From Sulfurospirillum sp001602955 (GTDB taxonomy: Bacteria; Campylobacterota; Campylobacteria; Campylobacterales; Sulfurospirillaceae), in the NCBI GenBank assembly GCA_001602955.1, contig LVAC01000002.1, positions 248,001-312,000 on the forward strand: a stretch of 64,000 nucleotides of DNA, written 5' to 3'. Positions within the stretch are counted from its first letter, which is position 1. Every line of letters begins with the position of its first letter. The notes beneath the pieces were generated by a model. The model saw only the letters and a list, made by a program, of their open reading frames with translations, ran no database searches and was not told the DNA's origin. This document shows, piece after piece, positions 1 to 7,523 of this stretch. The position numbers and the translations under genes are program-made.

Positions 1-1028
1 TTAGCACGAACGTTGTGGGCATTTTCTCCGATACCTCCGGTAAAGACGATACAATCGACGCGTCCTAATGCGGCACTGTAGGCACCGATGTATTTTTTGA
101 TGCGGTAGTTGAACATTTCCAATGCCAATTGAGCTTTTTCGTTACCCTCTTCTGCCATTTGCCCGACTTCTCGCATGTCATTGATACCGCAAATGCCTTT
201 GAGACCGCTTTCTTTGTTTAAGACGCGATCTAAGGTTTCAATATCCAAACCTTCTTTGCGTGCAAGGTAAAATAAAACGGCCGGATCGATATCGCCGCTT
301 CGCGTTCCCATCATCAATCCTTCAAGCGGTGTTAACCCCATAGAAGTATCGACGCTCTGCCCGTTTTGAATCGCACTGACGCTTGCGCCGTTTCCCAAGT
401 GCAAGGTAATTGCGTTAAGTTGAGAAAGCTTTTTGCCCATAAATTTTGCCGCCTCTTTTGCGACAAAACGATGCGAAGTTCCGTGAAAACCGTAGCGTCT
501 GATTTTTAAATCTTCGTAATAATGATAAGGAATTGCGTACATGTAAGCATGCGGCGGCATCGTCGCGTGAAATGCCGTATCAAATACGACGACTTGCGGA
601 ACGCTGGGGCTTTGTTCCAAAGAAACTTTAATACCGGCTAAATGCCCCGGATTGTGAAGCGGTGCCAATGGAATCAAGCGTTCGATTTCCGAGGCGACCC
701 ATTCATCGACGATTACGGGTTCACGGAAAGAAGAGCCGCCTTGCACGACGCGGTGCCCTATTCCGTCAAGGTCGTTTAAATCGTGAATGGCACTCGATTC
801 GATCAAAAGTGCGCTCATGAGTTTTAAAGCGATTTCATGGTTTGGAATCGGCAATTTATGCTCAATTTTTTGTTCAGCACCCTCTTTGTCAAGGTATTTA
901 ATACGTGCGAGCGAAGAGTTTTCCCCTATTTGCTCGATTAAGCCGCTGGCAATGACGGCATAATTTTCCATGTTAATTAATTGGTATTTAATTGAAGAAC
1001 TTCCCGCATTGAGCACTAGAATTTTCAT
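1..1028 (-). CDS. ackA: Acetate kinase (3' end cut by window edge)
   Basis: Acetate kinase interconverts acetyl phosphate + ADP and acetate + ATP in the cytosol, the substrate-level phosphorylation step of the Pta-AckA route. The reading frame starts with MKILVLNAGSSSIKY, the hallmark N-terminal phosphate-binding segment of the ASKHA acetokinase family. It contains GGSSFREP, VFDTAFHATMPPHAY, RYGFHGTSHRFV and HLGNGASV in the expected order. About 342 of the usual ~400 residues are present; the C-terminus lies beyond base 1. The ATG overlaps the pta stop codon (ATGA), so translation is probably coupled. It is the second gene of a pta-ackA operon. Identification is secure; only the truncation by the window edge is incomplete. 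Confidence 0.97.
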   Translation of the reverse strand, partial: MKILVLNAGSSSIKYQLINMENYAVIASGLIEQIGENSSLARIKYLDKEGAEQKIEHKLPIPNHEIALKLMSALLIESSAIHDLNDLDGIGHRVVQGGSSFREPVIVDEWVASEIERLIPLAPLHNPGHLAGIKVSLEQSPSVPQVVVFDTAFHATMPPHAYMYAIPYHYYEDLKIRRYGFHGTSHRFVAKEAAKFMGKKLSQLNAITLHLGNGASVSAIQNGQSVDTSMGLTPLEGLMMGTRSGDIDPAVLFYLARKEGLDIETLDRVLNKESGLKGICGINDMREVGQMAEEGNEKAQLALEMFNYRIKKYIGAYSAALGRVDCIVFTGGIGENAHNVRA

Positions 1029-3133
1029 TGAACCTCCCCTTCACCGCTTTGCGCTTGGATTGCCGTGATGGCAACCGTATTGACGATGTCGGGAACCAAA
1101 CAGCCTCGGCTTAAGTCGTTGACCGGTTTGCGTAATCCCTGAAGTACCGGACCGATAGCAACGGCTCCGGAGCTTCGCTGAACCGCTTTATACGTGTTAT
1201 TACCGGTGTTGAGATCCGGAAAAATGAAAATCGTCGCTTGTCCCGCAACATGGCTATTAGGCAGTTTTGTTTTTGCAACGATCGGGTCAATCGCCGCATC
1301 GTACTGTATCGGTCCTTCGACCAAAAGATCGGGACGGGCTTCTTTGACGATTTTAGTCGCAAGACGTACTTTTTCAACCTCTTCGCCTTTGCCGGAATCT
1401 CCCGTAGAATACGAAAGCATAGCAATTTTGGGCTCAATACCGAACATTTTTGCCGTATCGGCAGACGAGATAGCGATTTGCGCCAACTCTTCCGCGTTAG
1501 GATCTTGGTTAACGGCACAGTCGCCGTAAACTAAAACACGCGTATCCAAACACATAAAAAAGAGGCTTGATACGATGGAAATGCCCGGTTTTGTTTTAAT
1601 GATTTGAAGTGCCGGACGAATCGTTTCTTGCGTCGTATGAATCGCACCGGAAACCATGCCGTCAGCATGTCCCAAGTACACCATCATCGTACCGAAGTAG
1701 TTTTTCATCATCATACTGTCTTTGGCGACTTCAAGGGTTAATCCTTTGGCTTTACGCATCTCGTAAAAAGAGGTGACGAAAGAGTCCATGAGCGAGGAGT
1801 TCAGCGGATCGATAATCGTCGCTTTGCTAATATCCAGCCCTAGCGTAGCACTTTTTTGTCGTACTTCTTCTTCGACACCGAGTAAGATAATATCGGCAAC
1901 GTCGCGTCGAAGCAAAATCTCCGTCGCTCGCAAGATTCGTTCGTCGTTACTCTCCGGAAGAACAATGCGTTTGCGATCTCTTCGTGCTCTTTCGAACAAG
2001 GCATATTCAAACATTACCGGTGTAATTGAGCTTGCGGAAGACGGCATATTGATAGAGCGATGCATCTCTTCGATATTAACGTTGGACGAGAAAAGTCCCA
2101 TAGCAAGCGCTATTTTACGTACGCTTTGCGGCGTAATGCGGGCAGGCACGTTGGCAACGTTGACGGCTGTGGTAAACGTGCCCTCGTCGACGCTTAAAAT
2201 AGGAATGGAAAGGTCTTTAAATCCCGCAATCAATTTGTTAATCGACTTGTGCGGCATCATGCCCGCAGTGAGTAAAATACCCGAGATATTCGGATAGTTG
2301 TTTGAAAAAACGGTGCTTAAGCATCCTACGATAATATCGGATCGGTCGCCTGAGGTAATAATCAAATCGCCGTCTTCGATGTATTCTAAAAAATTATCGA
2401 GTTTCATAGCGGCAATTTTGCTTTGTTTGACCACGCGGCGTAAATCTTTTTCTTCTCCGTAGATATGAACGCATCCTAACGTTTTTTTAATTTCGGCGAC
2501 GGTAGGCGTATCCAGCTCGGGAATCTCTTGTAAAAAGTACAGAGGTGCTTCTTGCAAAGATTCTTTTTGCGTCAGCTCTTTAAGTGCTTCCCATTCCGTT
2601 TCGCCTAAGCGGTTGACAAAAGTCGCAAAGTGGTGGCAACCTGCTGCTTTAATGGCTTCGGCTTCGATATGAATTTCGTCGATTACCTCTTTAACGTTTT
2701 TACCTTTACCTTTTAAAACGCTAATAAAAGGGCTACTAAGGTTTTTGGCGATGGAGAGATTAATATCAAAATCGATCGTCGGCGAAAAGTTGGATTGGTT
2801 TAATCCCTCAATCAATACAAAGTCGTACCGACTCTCTAAATTCTTCAATTTATCGATCAGCGTCTCGAGCACTTCGTTATATTTGTTTTCGGCAACCAAA
2901 CTCTCGACTTCGTGAACGCTATAACCGACCATTTCATGAACGTCCATACCCAAGGCATAATGTTCAAGCATAAACTCGATATCTTTATCGACCGTTTTGT
3001 CGTCCGCAACGACGGGGCGAAAAAAAGCAACTTTGCCTAGACGTCCTTTTAAAAGCTCCATGATACCCATCGCTACGACCAAACTACCGGCCGCAGGTGC
3101 TAGCGATGAAATATACAAACTTTTCGTTTTCAT
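1025..3133 (-). CDS. pta: Phosphate acetyltransferase, long form
   Basis: Converts acetyl-CoA + phosphate to acetyl phosphate + CoA, feeding AckA. At ~702 residues it is the long form: an N-terminal P-loop-like/BioD-like domain (PAAGSLVVAMGIMELL near residue 13) with a DRTGG-type middle region, then a C-terminal catalytic PTA/PTB domain from about residue 375 (KRIVLPESNDERILRA, VEGPIQYDAA, FPDLNTGNNTYK). An upstream in-frame ATG would add ten residues (MSRVTFKRRE), but AAGGAGAG lies just before the ATG at 3133, so I take that start. Its stop overlaps the ackA start by four bases. Upstream on the minus strand is a TATAGT-like -10 at about 3165. Confidence 0.96.
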   Translation of the reverse strand: MKTKSLYISSLAPAAGSLVVAMGIMELLKGRLGKVAFFRPVVADDKTVDKDIEFMLEHYALGMDVHEMVGYSVHEVESLVAENKYNEVLETLIDKLKNLESRYDFVLIEGLNQSNFSPTIDFDINLSIAKNLSSPFISVLKGKGKNVKEVIDEIHIEAEAIKAAGCHHFATFVNRLGETEWEALKELTQKESLQEAPLYFLQEIPELDTPTVAEIKKTLGCVHIYGEEKDLRRVVKQSKIAAMKLDNFLEYIEDGDLIITSGDRSDIIVGCLSTVFSNNYPNISGILLTAGMMPHKSINKLIAGFKDLSIPILSVDEGTFTTAVNVANVPARITPQSVRKIALAMGLFSSNVNIEEMHRSINMPSSASSITPVMFEYALFERARRDRKRIVLPESNDERILRATEILLRRDVADIILLGVEEEVRQKSATLGLDISKATIIDPLNSSLMDSFVTSFYEMRKAKGLTLEVAKDSMMMKNYFGTMMVYLGHADGMVSGAIHTTQETIRPALQIIKTKPGISIVSSLFFMCLDTRVLVYGDCAVNQDPNAEELAQIAISSADTAKMFGIEPKIAMLSYSTGDSGKGEEVEKVRLATKIVKEARPDLLVEGPIQYDAAIDPIVAKTKLPNSHVAGQATIFIFPDLNTGNNTYKAVQRSSGAVAIGPVLQGLRKPVNDLSRGCLVPDIVNTVAITAIQAQSGEGEVQ

Positions 3134-3208
3134 CTCTCTCCTTTTAAATGTAACTCTACTCACTATACTATAGCAAACGTCTAATAAAGATATAACAAAA
3201 TAAAATGA

Positions 3209-4648
3209 CTACATAAAACTCGGTGCATCATTGGAAAAAAGGATAATATCGCCTTTTTGCGTAAATTCGGCTAATACGTCTTGGAGTTTACTTTTATCGG
3301 ATAAAATAATTTTTTGAGCTTTTTGAATCGCTTTGTTTAGTATCGTAACATTCGTTTTTCCGGTAATAATCACCAGATCGAAAACATCGTCGATTTTTTT
3401 CGCTAAAAGCGTATTGTCGTGTTCGTTACTTTCAACGATACCCGGCGTAATGATCACTTTACGACCTTGATACGTCGCGATTAAGTCATATGAACCGAGC
3501 ATTCCTTCTAAATTACCGTTAAAGCTATCGTCGATAATGATTTTTCCGCCGGCTTCGATACGCTCTAAACGATGTTCGACACTACGCAAGGTCGAAACCG
3601 AAGCGCGAATCGTCTCCGTATCAATGCCTAAAGCATGCGCGACGTAAATAGCCGCACTTAAGTTGGCGGCGTTAAATGCCCCTAAAAGATTACAATGAAA
3701 GCGTTCCTCTCTTCCCTCAATCGGAATAATAAACGATAGTCCTTCTAAGGTGGCGTCGACGTCCGTAATTTCCGAACCGAAAACACTGATACATCCGCCT
3801 GCTTTAGCATGCGCACTCTCATGAACAAACGCTCTTTCAAGGCGTGTGGAGTGTAAAAGTTCCATTTTCGTATTGCGAATGTTTTCGAGCGTTTTGAAGT
3901 ATTCGATATGTTGAGCACCGATGCACCCTACAACGGCGATATGAGGATTGACGAAACGTGCGATTTCGTCAATATCGCCTTTGAGCCTAGCACCGGCTTC
4001 GACGATATAGACGTCGCACGCTTCGGGTAGGTTTTCGTTAATATCTTTGATAATACCGCCTAATGTATTAACGCTACGGGGTGTTTTATAGACGCGATAG
4101 GCAAAAGAGAGAATATGTGCTAAAAAATTTTTAATGCTGGTTTTACCGTAACTCGCCGTAATCGCTACGACTTTTAACGAAGGATTGTGCATCAATTTTT
4201 GACGTGCGGATCGTTTAAAACCTTCAAAAAGAATCTTTTCGTACGAAAGTGCGATCATATGCGCCGTTAGAAGAGGAATCAAAACGCCAAACGTCTCGCA
4301 ACCGTGCCAAACACTGATGCATAGCGTATCTTGAAACAAAGCCGCTAAGAGTAAAAAGAGAAAAAAACGCTTTACGCGAGCGGTAAAAACGAGCTTTTTA
4401 TCGAGCTTACGATACCATGCGAAAAGAGCAAAAAGATAACCGATACTCCACAGTAGAACCGGCCATCCCGATAAAAGATAATAACCCGCAAGCGGTACGG
4501 CTAGAAAATAAAGATGCCAATCGTAACGATGGTAGTGAAAACACAAACGTTCTAATCGATAGGAATACCATTGCATAGCACTCATAAAATAATAGCCAAG
4601 GCCTAAGGTTAAAAGCAGTTGCGAACTCATCCGTATCAACAGTTCCAT
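3209..4648 (-). CDS. murF: MurF-type Mur ligase with N-terminal membrane region
   Basis: UDP-N-acetylmuramoyl-tripeptide:D-alanyl-D-alanine ligase, the last cytoplasmic Mur ligase step of peptidoglycan precursor synthesis. The Mur ligase core begins with the ATP-binding loop ITASYGKTS at residues 163-171 (the family usually has GxNGKT), followed by NTLGGIIKDINENLP, the ADP-forming central domain (VVGCIGAQHIEYF, GAFNAANLSAAIYVA) and the C-terminal domain (IDDSFNGNLEGM). Residues 1-140 form about four hydrophobic segments, an extension absent from E. coli MurF; I recall it in Campylobacterota homologues. It is the last gene of a minus-strand operon and its ATG shares a base with the acylphosphatase stop (TAATG). 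Its D-Ala-D-Ala substrate is made by ddl, encoded in the same block. Confidence 0.9.
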   Translation of the reverse strand: MELLIRMSSQLLLTLGLGYYFMSAMQWYSYRLERLCFHYHRYDWHLYFLAVPLAGYYLLSGWPVLLWSIGYLFALFAWYRKLDKKLVFTARVKRFFLFLLLAALFQDTLCISVWHGCETFGVLIPLLTAHMIALSYEKILFEGFKRSARQKLMHNPSLKVVAITASYGKTSIKNFLAHILSFAYRVYKTPRSVNTLGGIIKDINENLPEACDVYIVEAGARLKGDIDEIARFVNPHIAVVGCIGAQHIEYFKTLENIRNTKMELLHSTRLERAFVHESAHAKAGGCISVFGSEITDVDATLEGLSFIIPIEGREERFHCNLLGAFNAANLSAAIYVAHALGIDTETIRASVSTLRSVEHRLERIEAGGKIIIDDSFNGNLEGMLGSYDLIATYQGRKVIITPGIVESNEHDNTLLAKKIDDVFDLVIITGKTNVTILNKAIQKAQKIILSDKSKLQDVLAEFTQKGDIILFSNDAPSFM

Positions 4649-4920
4649 TACGCCCTCTTCTCGAAAGTATCGAAATGCATCGACTCGATTTTTTCACATG
4701 TAACGTTTTTCACGTCGGAAAACAAAGAACCGTCGTATAATTTACTGATAAAAAATTCCAAATCTTCTTCGTAATCGGCATTCAAAACCACTTCAACGCT
4801 ACCGTCCGCTAGGTTGCGTATGTATCCGTAATACTCAAGTGCGTGGGCAACTTCGAGCACGTATTTTCTATAATTAACGCCTTGAACGCGCCCTGTCACA
4901 ATCATCCGATATGTACTCAA
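4648..4920 (-). CDS. acyP: Acylphosphatase
   Basis: A small acylphosphatase (90 aa) that hydrolyses carboxyl-phosphate bonds such as acetyl or carbamoyl phosphate. The first family signature GRVQGVNYR covers residues 10-18 with the catalytic Arg at 18. The second, GYIRNLADGSVEV, carries the catalytic Asn at 36. The start is probably TTG at 4920: GGAG sits about 8 bases upstream, and TTGA overlaps the stop of the preceding hydrolase gene. An ATG five codons later (RMIVTG) lacks such a site. It sits in the middle of a cell-wall/hydrolase operon, and the genes around it give no specific substrate. Confidence 0.9.
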   Translation of the reverse strand: MSTYRMIVTGRVQGVNYRKYVLEVAHALEYYGYIRNLADGSVEVVLNADYEEDLEFFISKLYDGSLFSDVKNVTCEKIESMHFDTFEKRA

Positions 4921-5636
4921 CCCAAAGACTCCATCATAATTTTTTCGATTGTTTCGCCGTTTCGTAAAAAAAAGAAATGATCACCCTCTAAAGGGAAAAA
5001 ACGGCTTCCTTTGATCAAGGCATGCATTTTCTCGCCACATTGAAGAGGCATTGCGGTATCGTCTTTGCCCCAAAACAAAAACGCTTTTGCTTTACATGTA
5101 AGAAAATGTGGACTTAAATCTTCATTCACAACACGCTTGATAATTTCATACATCACATCGCTCATGCCATCCACATCTTTGGTAGCAAAAATACGGTAAA
5201 AAGAGCGTGGTGCAAAAGGTTTAAGGAGCTTGAACAGAGCTATTTTAAGCCTTACTTTTAGTGACTTTGGCGGAACAATACCCGCACTGGAAAGCAAGAC
5301 CAAAACCTCAGGTGCTAAAAGCGTTGCCACCTTGCCGCCGTAGGAGTGACCGACGATCATAATCGGTTTTACATGTAAGGCTTTTAGAAAGATCCCAACG
5401 ATGTCTGCATACTCTTGGGTGATAATCATGCGATCAAGCGGAGACTGCCCAAAACCGGGAAGATCAAGATACAGATGCTGATAGGAAGGAAAACACTTTC
5501 CAAACGCTTGCTTCATAATCTCTTTGTTGCTTCCCCAGCCGTGTAAGAACAGAATCGTTTGAGGTTGGTCCAGATTGAGCAGTTCGTAGGAGAGCGCGTA
5601 CGTGTTATTTTGAAATACAATCTCTTTCTTAGCCAT
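4917..5636 (-). CDS. Alpha/beta hydrolase
   Basis: A 239-residue alpha/beta-hydrolase-fold enzyme, probably cytosolic since no signal peptide is seen. LFLHGWGS (residues ~30-37) supplies the oxyanion region, GHSYGG at 96-101 places the nucleophile Ser98, WGKDDTAMP carries a likely acid Asp, and GDHFFF near the C-terminus carries the catalytic His. The overall form resembles BioH/RsbQ-like small esterases, but I cannot name a substrate. It lies between the Phd-like antitoxin gene (overlapping 8 bp at its start) and acyP (TTGA overlap at its stop). I recall a hydrolase at the same place, next to murF and ddl, in Campylobacter. Confidence 0.85.
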   Translation of the reverse strand: MAKKEIVFQNNTYALSYELLNLDQPQTILFLHGWGSNKEIMKQAFGKCFPSYQHLYLDLPGFGQSPLDRMIITQEYADIVGIFLKALHVKPIMIVGHSYGGKVATLLAPEVLVLLSSAGIVPPKSLKVRLKIALFKLLKPFAPRSFYRIFATKDVDGMSDVMYEIIKRVVNEDLSPHFLTCKAKAFLFWGKDDTAMPLQCGEKMHALIKGSRFFPLEGDHFFFLRNGETIEKIMMESLG

Positions 5637-5856
5637 CGCTCTTCTTTTTCGTGCTGGCGTAAATTTTTTCTAAAATTTCAACCGCTTCGCTCATTTTTTC
5701 GTAAGCGTCTATCGGAATCATCACTGCTTCAAAGCGATTGTTTTTAACGATAACGACGCGCTTTTGCTTCCCTTTGGTAATGCTGCCCAAAACCGTACTA
5801 AAGTTTCGCACCATATCGGTCGCCGTCATTATTTCGTCTTTTGCATAGGTCATCAT
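5629..5856 (-). CDS. Phd/YefM-like antitoxin, without adjacent toxin
   Basis: A short protein of the Phd/YefM prevent-host-death family: MTATDMVRNFSTVLG matches the N-terminal DNA-binding arm. This is followed by RVVIVKNNRFEAVMIP and the typical IDAYEKM helix, then a charged C-terminal tail. The longest frame starts at 5898 (89 aa), but GAGG before ATGATG at 5856 supports a start there, giving about 75 aa. No ParE/RelE/Doc-like toxin is found on either side; the flanking genes are ddl and an alpha/beta hydrolase. The stop overlaps the hydrolase start by 8 bp, so it is part of the cell-wall operon. It is either a solitary antitoxin used as a regulator or an antitoxin-fold protein with another job. 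Confidence 0.75.
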   Translation of the reverse strand: MMTYAKDEIMTATDMVRNFSTVLGSITKGKQKRVVIVKNNRFEAVMIPIDAYEKMSEAVEILEKIYASTKKKSDG

Positions 5857-5913
5857 AGCGCTGAACCTCTTTTTGTGCATAATTTTATGTAAAATCATAC
5901 GAAAAAGAGGCTT

Positions 5914-6951
5914 TTATTTCCCTTTTGCTGCTTGAATCGAGTTGATATAGCGATACGCTTTCGGCATCGCGATACCTTGCGGAAGATGATAACGCAATGC
6001 ATATAAAACCCCTTCAAAATCATCAAAGAGGTAATTGGCCATACTGCCCGGAATCGGATTGATTTCGTTGAGGTAGACTTCATCGTCGATCACAAAAAAA
6101 TCGCAGCGAATCAATGCCCCGATAAATAAAGGATCGTAAAGTCGTTTAAATGCTTCGCGAATCGATTGTTCGAGCCGCTCGTCGATCGTCGCTTCGTTAA
6201 CGCGCTTTGTGCGTGAAAAATCGAGGTATTTTTTATCAAAATCCAAAAATTCCTCTTTTTGAGGCTCTTCGATGATTGAAAAAATAAAATCGTCGGCTTT
6301 GCATCCCGCTAAATTAAACTCTTTAACCCCTTTTTTAAACGGTTCGATCAGCACGGTATCGTCGAACTCATACGCAACGTCCAAGGCATATGAAAGCTCT
6401 TTTTCCTCTTTCACGACGCTGATACCGATAGAACTTCCCAAACGAAGCGGCTTGACGATAAACGGATACTCGATGCGAATCGGCATCGGAGAATCTTTGC
6501 GCAGCACTTGGTAGTCAAGCACGTTTACGCCGACTTCTTGCGCATAGAGTTTGGTAAAGAGCTTGTTATAGCTGATCGCACAGCCCTCGGTTCGAGGACC
6601 GATAAACGGAACGCCGAAAAAGGTAAGCATCGAGCTGAGTGTTCCGTCTTCGCCGTCCATTCCGTGAACGAGATTGACCATGACGTCAAAAGCTACTTTA
6701 CGTTCGCCTAAAATCTTTTTCGCGTAAAAACCGCCTTGTTTTAAAACCAACGCCGTATCGTTTTTGTATGCACCGCTACTGAAACGTTTTGACGTGATGG
6801 TCTCGGTCGGAATCAGGTAAAAATTGCGATCGTAATCGCAGAAAATATAGACGATTTCGGTTTTCGGAAGTATTTTTTTGAGTGCGATCGCACTAACGAC
6901 GCTGATTTCGTGCTCAAAACTGTGTGCTCCGAATAAAACGGCTAGAGTCAT
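5914..6951 (-). CDS. ddl: D-alanine--D-alanine ligase
   Basis: ATP-grasp enzyme that joins two D-alanines for the peptidoglycan stem peptide; its product is the substrate of the MurF encoded downstream in the same operon. 345 residues, normal for the family. Visible signatures are SFEHEISVVSAIAL near the N-terminus, NLVHGMDGEDGTLSSML (substrate/serine loop), FIVKPLRLGSSIGI in the ATP-grasp domain and LNEINPIPGSMANYLF with the magnesium-binding Glu/Asn at the C-terminus. The start ATG at 6951 is preceded by AAGGA. It follows ruvA by 14 bases. Confidence 0.96.
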   Translation of the reverse strand: MTLAVLFGAHSFEHEISVVSAIALKKILPKTEIVYIFCDYDRNFYLIPTETITSKRFSSGAYKNDTALVLKQGGFYAKKILGERKVAFDVMVNLVHGMDGEDGTLSSMLTFFGVPFIGPRTEGCAISYNKLFTKLYAQEVGVNVLDYQVLRKDSPMPIRIEYPFIVKPLRLGSSIGISVVKEEKELSYALDVAYEFDDTVLIEPFKKGVKEFNLAGCKADDFIFSIIEEPQKEEFLDFDKKYLDFSRTKRVNEATIDERLEQSIREAFKRLYDPLFIGALIRCDFFVIDDEVYLNEINPIPGSMANYLFDDFEGVLYALRYHLPQGIAMPKAYRYINSIQAAKGK

Positions 6952-6965
6952 AAAGTATCCTTCTT

Positions 6966-7523
6966 TTAACTAAGCTTTCGTAAAGCTTCTTTGATAAGTG
7001 TTTGCGTATCGCCGCTTTGAAGAGAACCTAAAGCTTTTTTGATCGCGTCTTTTTTAAAACCCAAACTTTCCAAAGCCATGGTCGCTTCCAACATACTGCC
7101 GCCGCTACTCTCCTCATCGGATAAGTGAAGCGAAAAGTCGCTTAATTCGACCAAAATACGTTTGGCGCTTTTAGGCCCGATACCGGGAACTTTTTGAAAC
7201 GCGTGAACGTTTTGACTGAGTAACGCTTGCGTAAAATCGTCCGGACTCAACGTTGAACAGACCGCAAGCGCGGTTGAGGGACCGATGCCGTTTAGTTTGA
7301 TTAAGGTGTCAAAAACTTTTTTTTCGTTTTCATCGACGAAACCGTAAAGGCTATGTTGATCTTCGCGAATAATTTGCGTGACATGTAAGCTGATTACGTC
7401 CGAGGTAATCTTACCGAGGCTAAACAACGAAATAAAGACTTTATACGTGATACCCGAAGCGATTTTGAGGTGCAGCGCGGTGATCTCTTTTTTGACAATT
7501 TTTCCTTCAATACCTACAATCAT
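6966..7523 (-). CDS. ruvA: Holliday junction branch-migration subunit RuvA
   Basis: RuvA forms the tetramer that holds a Holliday junction and loads the RuvB motor. The 185-residue protein has the N-terminal OB-fold (MIVGIEGKIV...), two helix-hairpin-helix motifs (LIKLNGIGPSTALAVCS near residue 75 and FQKVPGIGPKSAKRILVEL near residue 110), and the small C-terminal RuvB-binding domain (ATMALESLGFKKDAIKKAL). The start codon overlaps the stop of the FapA-like gene (ATGA). No ruvB or ruvC lies in the window, consistent with scattered ruv genes in this phylum. Confidence 0.95.
   Translation of the reverse strand: MIVGIEGKIVKKEITALHLKIASGITYKVFISLFSLGKITSDVISLHVTQIIREDQHSLYGFVDENEKKVFDTLIKLNGIGPSTALAVCSTLSPDDFTQALLSQNVHAFQKVPGIGPKSAKRILVELSDFSLHLSDEESSGGSMLEATMALESLGFKKDAIKKALGSLQSGDTQTLIKEALRKLS

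Noticed and set aside
1194..2297. Plus-strand open frames opposite pta
   Set aside because: Shadows of the minus-strand coding sequence: Ser/Arg-rich, no ribosome sites, no family motifs.
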